Assembly: GCA_019638675.1 (NCBI GenBank) | Contig: JAHBTE010000001.1 | Coordinates: 2,140,605 to 2,204,604, forward strand | From: Fimbriimonadaceae bacterium | GTDB taxonomy: Bacteria; Armatimonadota; Fimbriimonadia; Fimbriimonadales; Fimbriimonadaceae | DNA: 64,000 bases | Reading direction: 5' to 3' | In this document: one piece after another, positions 60,394-64,000 of the stretch | Layout of the letters: each line of letters begins with the position of its first letter | How positions within the stretch are numbered: the first letter of the stretch is position 1 | Made by a program: the position numbers and the translations under genes | Notes under the pieces: generated by a model | Databases searched by the model: none | The model's input: the letters and a program-made list of their open reading frames with translations, nothing else | What the model was told of the DNA's origin: nothing

Positions 60394-60400
60394 CTCTTTT

Positions 60401-60406
60401 AGCTTA
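60401..60406 (-). promoter_or_regulatory. -10 box TAAGCT for the LmeA-like gene
   Basis: TAAGCT on the minus strand ends 7 nt before ATG 60393. It supports the internal start and a leaderless mRNA. Confidence 0.45.
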
Positions 60407-60451
60407 GCCCCGAACAACCCATTCCGTTGCACCGTATGCTGAATCGAACCA

Positions 60452-61312
60452 ATGGATTTGCGGGAAACTTTGAGCCATCTAGAAATCGGCAAACTCCTGA
60501 TTAGCCCAATCAACGAAACAGTGATTGAGCTATCGGGGGAAGATGCTCGCAATTGGCTTCAGGGGCAAATCACGCAGGATATTTCATTGCTGACTGAAGG
60601 TGGACACATTGCTTCGTGCATCTGCTCGCCTACCGGGCAACTCCTGACTGTTGTTCACATTTATGAACGATCAGGCAATCTACTTCTGGTTACTTCGAAT
60701 CCCGAAGTAATTCTGAGCCTAGTTGAAAACTTTGTGATCATGGAGGATGTGACAGCACGAGTTGTCGCAGATTCATTGGTTTCGGTTCAGGGCGAAGGCG
60801 CAGAAAATCTTGGAGATTGCTATTTGCCACGTGACAGGACTGGGTTTGGAGGTTTCGATGTCTTTGATCCAAGTCTTAATGAGTTACAGATAGCTCTATT
60901 GAATCCTGATCACCTCGACGCACTTGAAATAGTCGCCGGAATTCCAAAGTTGGCAGTTGATACAACGGCGAAAACTCTTCCACCAGAACTTGGGCCACAG
61001 TTTGATGCAATTCATATCCACTATCAAAAGGGTTGCTACGCGGGGCAGGAAGTGCTCCAGCGAATTCATTCGCGCGGACATACTAATAAAACTTGGGTTG
61101 GATTACTTTCTATCGGCCTCTTGCCAGTTGGTGAGAAAGTAAGTCTTAACGGTGATGAAGTTGGCGTAGTTTTGCGCTCAGCCAACCATCCTGAACTCGG
61201 ATTCATCGCCACCGCAATGCTAAAGAACTCGGCTACTGAACAGGGCACTCAAGTAATTGTTGGGTCAGAACTCGCGACCGTTCAGCACTTCCCGCTTATT
61301 CGTACGAAGTAG
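60452..61312 (+). CDS. ygfZ: Folate-binding protein YgfZ/GcvT-like
   Basis: The 286-residue protein has the YgfZ signature KGCYAGQEVLQRIHSRG (about 193-209). It also has the GcvT-like barrel start and GEDARNWLQGQITQDI. YgfZ helps assemble or repair Fe-S enzymes such as MiaB and uses tetrahydrofolate. It is close to GcvT, but the KGCxxGQE motif is diagnostic. TATGCT is 11 nt upstream of ATG. The stop overlaps the following convergent membrane-protein gene by 17 bp. Confidence 0.9.
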   Translation: MDLRETLSHLEIGKLLISPINETVIELSGEDARNWLQGQITQDISLLTEGGHIASCICSPTGQLLTVVHIYERSGNLLLVTSNPEVILSLVENFVIMEDVTARVVADSLVSVQGEGAENLGDCYLPRDRTGFGGFDVFDPSLNELQIALLNPDHLDALEIVAGIPKLAVDTTAKTLPPELGPQFDAIHIHYQKGCYAGQEVLQRIHSRGHTNKTWVGLLSIGLLPVGEKVSLNGDEVGVVLRSANHPELGFIATAMLKNSATEQGTQVIVGSELATVQHFPLIRTK

Positions 61313-61673
61313 CTTCCGCTTCTTTTCGTTTCATGGCCATCATATGCCCCATCCCCAGAATTACGATCATGGCAACCGAGAGGATGATTGAAAGGATGTG
61401 GGGATAGAACGAAGCTTCGCCTTTGACAACCTTGCCCATGAATTGACCGATTACGAGTAAGCAGAGAATGACCGTTCCAATGTATGCGCCGCGTGGGCTG
61501 CGCGCTTTCACTGAAAGATAAGTGAATCCTAAAGCGGTGGCTCCAAGAGTTCCAGCCGCAAACAAACTGATCGGCGATACCTTGCTGCCAGGCAGCGGGA
61601 AAAAGTAAGACTGCACTCCCATTGCGATTAAGCACAACCCATAAACCAGCATTGACCATCGAACGGCGTTCAT
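61296..61673 (-). CDS. Four-span membrane protein, possibly TMEM14-like
   Basis: The 125-residue protein has four hydrophobic segments (about 7-25, 33-53, 62-78 and 90-110). It has a Gly-rich run (LFAAGTLGATALGF) and a basic end (MKRKEAEATSYE). The size and GQFMGKVV loop recall TMEM14/UPF0136 proteins, but I am not sure. It converges on ygfZ with a 17 bp overlap and is 40 bp before the DUF1800 gene stop. Confidence 0.6.
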   Translation of the reverse strand: MNAVRWSMLVYGLCLIAMGVQSYFFPLPGSKVSPISLFAAGTLGATALGFTYLSVKARSPRGAYIGTVILCLLVIGQFMGKVVKGEASFYPHILSIILSVAMIVILGMGHMMAMKRKEAEATSYE

Positions 61674-61713
61674 AACACTTTGAACTTACCACCGAACTCA
61701 ACAAGACCCTGGG

Positions 61714-63204
61714 TTAACAGAGCTGGAATTCTGGCGCAGAACCCAATAGCTTGAGCGCAGTCGTGCAAGCCCATCCGAATTCACGATCCTTGTTCAGGTT
61801 TTGAAGCGCTCCCATCTTTGTAAAATGCTGAGCCAAAACTTGCTGTTGGGTGGGTGACAGCGGACAATCGTAAATTGTGCAGAAATAATTAACGATGTCT
61901 TCCACACTCGCAGGTTGACGTTTGCGGATTTCGTTGACCACGTACTTTACTGGCTCATCAGGATGCCAAATCGTGTCTTTGCCATCTTCTTTAACCGGAT
62001 ACCACGTGTAAACGCCAACGACTTCCTTCCGGCGCAGAAGGATGTTGGTACTGATCCAGCCTTCATGCCAATCCCACCCGGCTACGGTCGGTGGATAGAA
62101 AATATCTTGGCCAGATTGACTGATTTGGTAAAAAACCCCGGCCGATTGATCCCAAACTGGCTTTGGAACTGGTTGGTCGAAATTCAAATCTTTCGGAAGA
62201 TCCTTTTTGAACCGCTCGCCACAACGCATTGCTCGGGCGATTCCCAAAACGTAATCAGTTGGACTCTTGATGAGTTTGCGGTAACTCTTTTCCCCGTAAA
62301 ACTCATCCATCTGTGCCATTTCTTTGAGGACGAGCTTAATTTCGCCATCCACATCCATGAGTCGTTTAGCTAGCCGATCAATCACAGATTTTTCTGGTTT
62401 GGCGTAGGCAAAGAACTCCCACAGTTTTGTGCAGATGTATCGCGCAGTTTGCGGATGGTGGGCCAGTAAATCTAGAACGTCATCGCCATTTTCGACTTGT
62501 TTGCCGAGCACCTGCTTTTTGCCTTTGATATTGATATCAGGCGCATAAATATAGAACACACCCGAAGTTCCGGCGACCATCATATTGCGGAGCCGCTCAT
62601 CGTTTGTTTTGCCCATGCGCCAATAGACATCTATATGCGCCCAGCCAGTAAGGGCCCGAGAAATTTCTTTGATATCCTTTTCGCTGTAATTGCCTTCGCC
62701 AAGAGTGTAAAGCTCCATTAGCTCGCGGGCGAAGTTTTCATTAGGCGTGACTTTGCTGAGTAGCTCAACGTTGAGTTGCCGCAAGACCGCCGGGCTCTTT
62801 GCGAACCTTCCAAGAATGTCTTTGAATTTGCCAAGTGGATTTTCGCGGAGTCGTTCCAAATAGTCGTACATCGCCAAGCCGTGAGCAACATCTTCTTCAT
62901 TTACTGCAAAGTGGTCGTGCCAGAAGAGCGCCATTTTCTCACGCAGTGGAGTTTCCGACATAACCATCTGGAGAGCCCACCAGATTCTAAATCTGTACCC
63001 TCCTGGCTCCGCTTCAGTTTTATCGTCTTTGAATGCGTAGTTCAAAGGGTGAAGGACATCGGTAGAAGATGAGATATCCAGCAACTTATCTATCGTGCCT
63101 CGTACTCCGAGCGGCACATAGATTTCCATCTCGGCTAAAGATGCGCCGAATCCAAACCTTCGCAAAAGGTGCCCTATTTTTTGCCGATCTGTCAGCCCCA
63201 CCAT
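61714..63204 (-). CDS. DUF1800 family protein
   Basis: The 496-residue protein has the DUF1800 start MVGLTDRQKIGHLLRRFGFG (about 1-20). The conserved helices contain TPLREKMALFWHDHFAV, NVELLSKVTPNENFARELMELYTLGEGNY, and WDWHEGWISTNILL. DUF1800 proteins are often paired with a DUF1501 gene, which is not adjacent here, and the function is unknown. The longer frame back to 63345 is rejected, because the family begins with the LLRRFGFG segment. AGGTGA 5 nt before ATG and TACACT 10 nt before it fit either a short leader or a weak ribosome site. Confidence 0.88.
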   Translation of the reverse strand: MVGLTDRQKIGHLLRRFGFGASLAEMEIYVPLGVRGTIDKLLDISSSTDVLHPLNYAFKDDKTEAEPGGYRFRIWWALQMVMSETPLREKMALFWHDHFAVNEEDVAHGLAMYDYLERLRENPLGKFKDILGRFAKSPAVLRQLNVELLSKVTPNENFARELMELYTLGEGNYSEKDIKEISRALTGWAHIDVYWRMGKTNDERLRNMMVAGTSGVFYIYAPDINIKGKKQVLGKQVENGDDVLDLLAHHPQTARYICTKLWEFFAYAKPEKSVIDRLAKRLMDVDGEIKLVLKEMAQMDEFYGEKSYRKLIKSPTDYVLGIARAMRCGERFKKDLPKDLNFDQPVPKPVWDQSAGVFYQISQSGQDIFYPPTVAGWDWHEGWISTNILLRRKEVVGVYTWYPVKEDGKDTIWHPDEPVKYVVNEIRKRQPASVEDIVNYFCTIYDCPLSPTQQQVLAQHFTKMGALQNLNKDREFGWACTTALKLLGSAPEFQLC

Positions 63205-63295
63205 ATCTTCACCTAGTGTAACTACGGATTGGCTAACTGCAAAGTCCCAACTAGAAAATATTGAGATAAAGGAATTTGCTCGCTGTATCCGTGCG

Positions 63296-63301
63296 TATAC
63301 T
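63296..63301 (+). promoter_or_regulatory. -10 box TATACT for the second sortilin-like gene
   Basis: TATACT ends 7 nt before ATG 63309. The short spacer and the lack of a Shine-Dalgarno sequence suggest a leaderless mRNA. Confidence 0.5.
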
Positions 63302-63308
63302 GGGCAAC

Positions 63309-64000
63309 ATGGCCAAAAAGGCAGAGAGTTCCACGACATCCGCACCCAAGCGCACCCTCACCGAAAACGACCTCAAACGACTTCCCTGGCGATCCGTTGG
63401 CCCGGCGATCATGGGCGGTCGGATTTCCGATATGTGCTTTGCCCCCGGCGATACTAAAACGTTTTACGTTGGGTATGCAACCGGCGGCGTGTGGCGAACG
63501 AAAAACCATGGCACTACATTTGAACCGATTTTCGATAAAGAAGTCACTTCCGCCATCGGCGCGATCGCCGTTTGCGATGCACCTGCTGATTGGGAAGGCT
63601 GGGATAAAGAAACCAAGAAATCTGATCGCTTAGAAAAAGGCAAACAGAAAATTCTTTGGGTTGGTACGGGCGAAGGCAATGGTCGTAACTCAAGTTCTTG
63701 GGGCAACGGCGTTTACCGTTCTGTGAACTCTGGAAAATCTTGGGAGCATTGCGGACTTGCCGAGAGCCACGATATTCCCCGCCTGGTTGTAGATCCAAGA
63801 AATCCAGATATCTGCTACGTCGCGGCACTTGGTCACCTTTGGGGCACGAACGAAGAACGCGGGCTTTACAAAACGTCTGATGGCGGCAAAACCTGGGACA
63901 AGGTTCTTGGTATCGACAAAGAAACTGGCTGCTGCGACGTTGCCATTGATCCCAAAAACCCTGATACAGTTTACGCCGCGTTTTATGCCCGACTCCGTTC
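63309..64000 (+). CDS. Sortilin-like BNR beta-propeller protein, 5' part only
   Basis: The first 230 codons of a gene that runs off the window are open. The start is ATG 63309. The N-terminus is basic and lacks a clear signal peptide (MAKKAESSTTSAPKRTL). BNR/VPS10-type strands follow: LPWRSVGPAIMGGRI, GVWRTKNHGTTFEP, GTGEGNGRNSSSWGNGVYRS and LYKTSDGGKTWDKV. The fold matches the larger gene at 16165-18720 but is divergent. It may be a paralogue, and the 3' half is not visible. Confidence 0.85.
   Translation, partial: MAKKAESSTTSAPKRTLTENDLKRLPWRSVGPAIMGGRISDMCFAPGDTKTFYVGYATGGVWRTKNHGTTFEPIFDKEVTSAIGAIAVCDAPADWEGWDKETKKSDRLEKGKQKILWVGTGEGNGRNSSSWGNGVYRSVNSGKSWEHCGLAESHDIPRLVVDPRNPDICYVAALGHLWGTNEERGLYKTSDGGKTWDKVLGIDKETGCCDVAIDPKNPDTVYAAFYARLR

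Overview
The window is 64 kb of a compact bacterial chromosome of roughly 48% G+C. It starts in the last codons of dnaB and ends inside a beta-propeller gene. Lipoprotein and Sec signals, MurB, PBP4-like and YkuD enzymes, a PEP-CTERM protein, a DUF1800 protein, DUF817, LmeA-like and sortilin-type BNR proteins, and acyl-CoA dehydrogenases point to a heterotrophic, probably diderm soil or sludge bacterium. My best guess is Armatimonadota (Fimbriimonadia-like). This is inferred from gene content only. I saw no tRNA, rRNA, CRISPR array, complete insertion sequence or prophage.

Layout: 1-5.6 kb holds the dnaB end and a minus-strand MoxR / DUF58 / transglutaminase / holA operon. 5.6-8 kb holds a ROK kinase and a dihydrolipoyl acyltransferase. 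8-13.8 kb is the housekeeping run ffh, rpsP, khpA, rimM, obg, nadD, rsfS and a TPR membrane protein. 14-20 kb holds a HAF-repeat PEP-CTERM protein, a DUF1801 protein, a large sortilin-like propeller and an acyl-CoA dehydrogenase. 20.1-21.4 kb is one conspicuously AT-rich gene with an HEPN-like Rx4H motif, the best candidate for a recently acquired gene. 21.5-34 kb mixes ABC export, dacB, mnmE, a second acyl-CoA dehydrogenase, DUF817, secreted proteins and hydrolases. 34-42.5 kb holds a LeuA without its regulatory domain, a 924-residue ASPM/Hydin-like protein, a RAYT-like protein that has lost its HUH histidines, four REP-like palindromes, nrdB and glnA. 42.6-64 kb holds an antiporter, murB, tsaB, a SIS protein, beta-lactamase-like and iodotyrosine-deiodinase-like proteins, a GNAT plus nitrilase pair, L,D-transpeptidase, an S9 peptidase, pyrC, a glycosyltransferase, ygfZ, a DUF1800 protein and a second sortilin-like gene.

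Two architectural traits run through the window. First, at least fifteen genes start 6-8 nt after a TANNNT box with no Shine-Dalgarno sequence, which is the arrangement of leaderless mRNAs. Several GTG and internal starts were chosen on this basis. Second, most convergent gene pairs touch or overlap at their stop codons, and some terminator-like hairpins sit inside coding sequence. The points most worth following up are the leaderless promoters, the RAYT-like gene with its palindromes around nrdB, the radical-tyrosine-less (Ic-type) NrdB, the HEPN-like island gene and the IYD-like flavoprotein.
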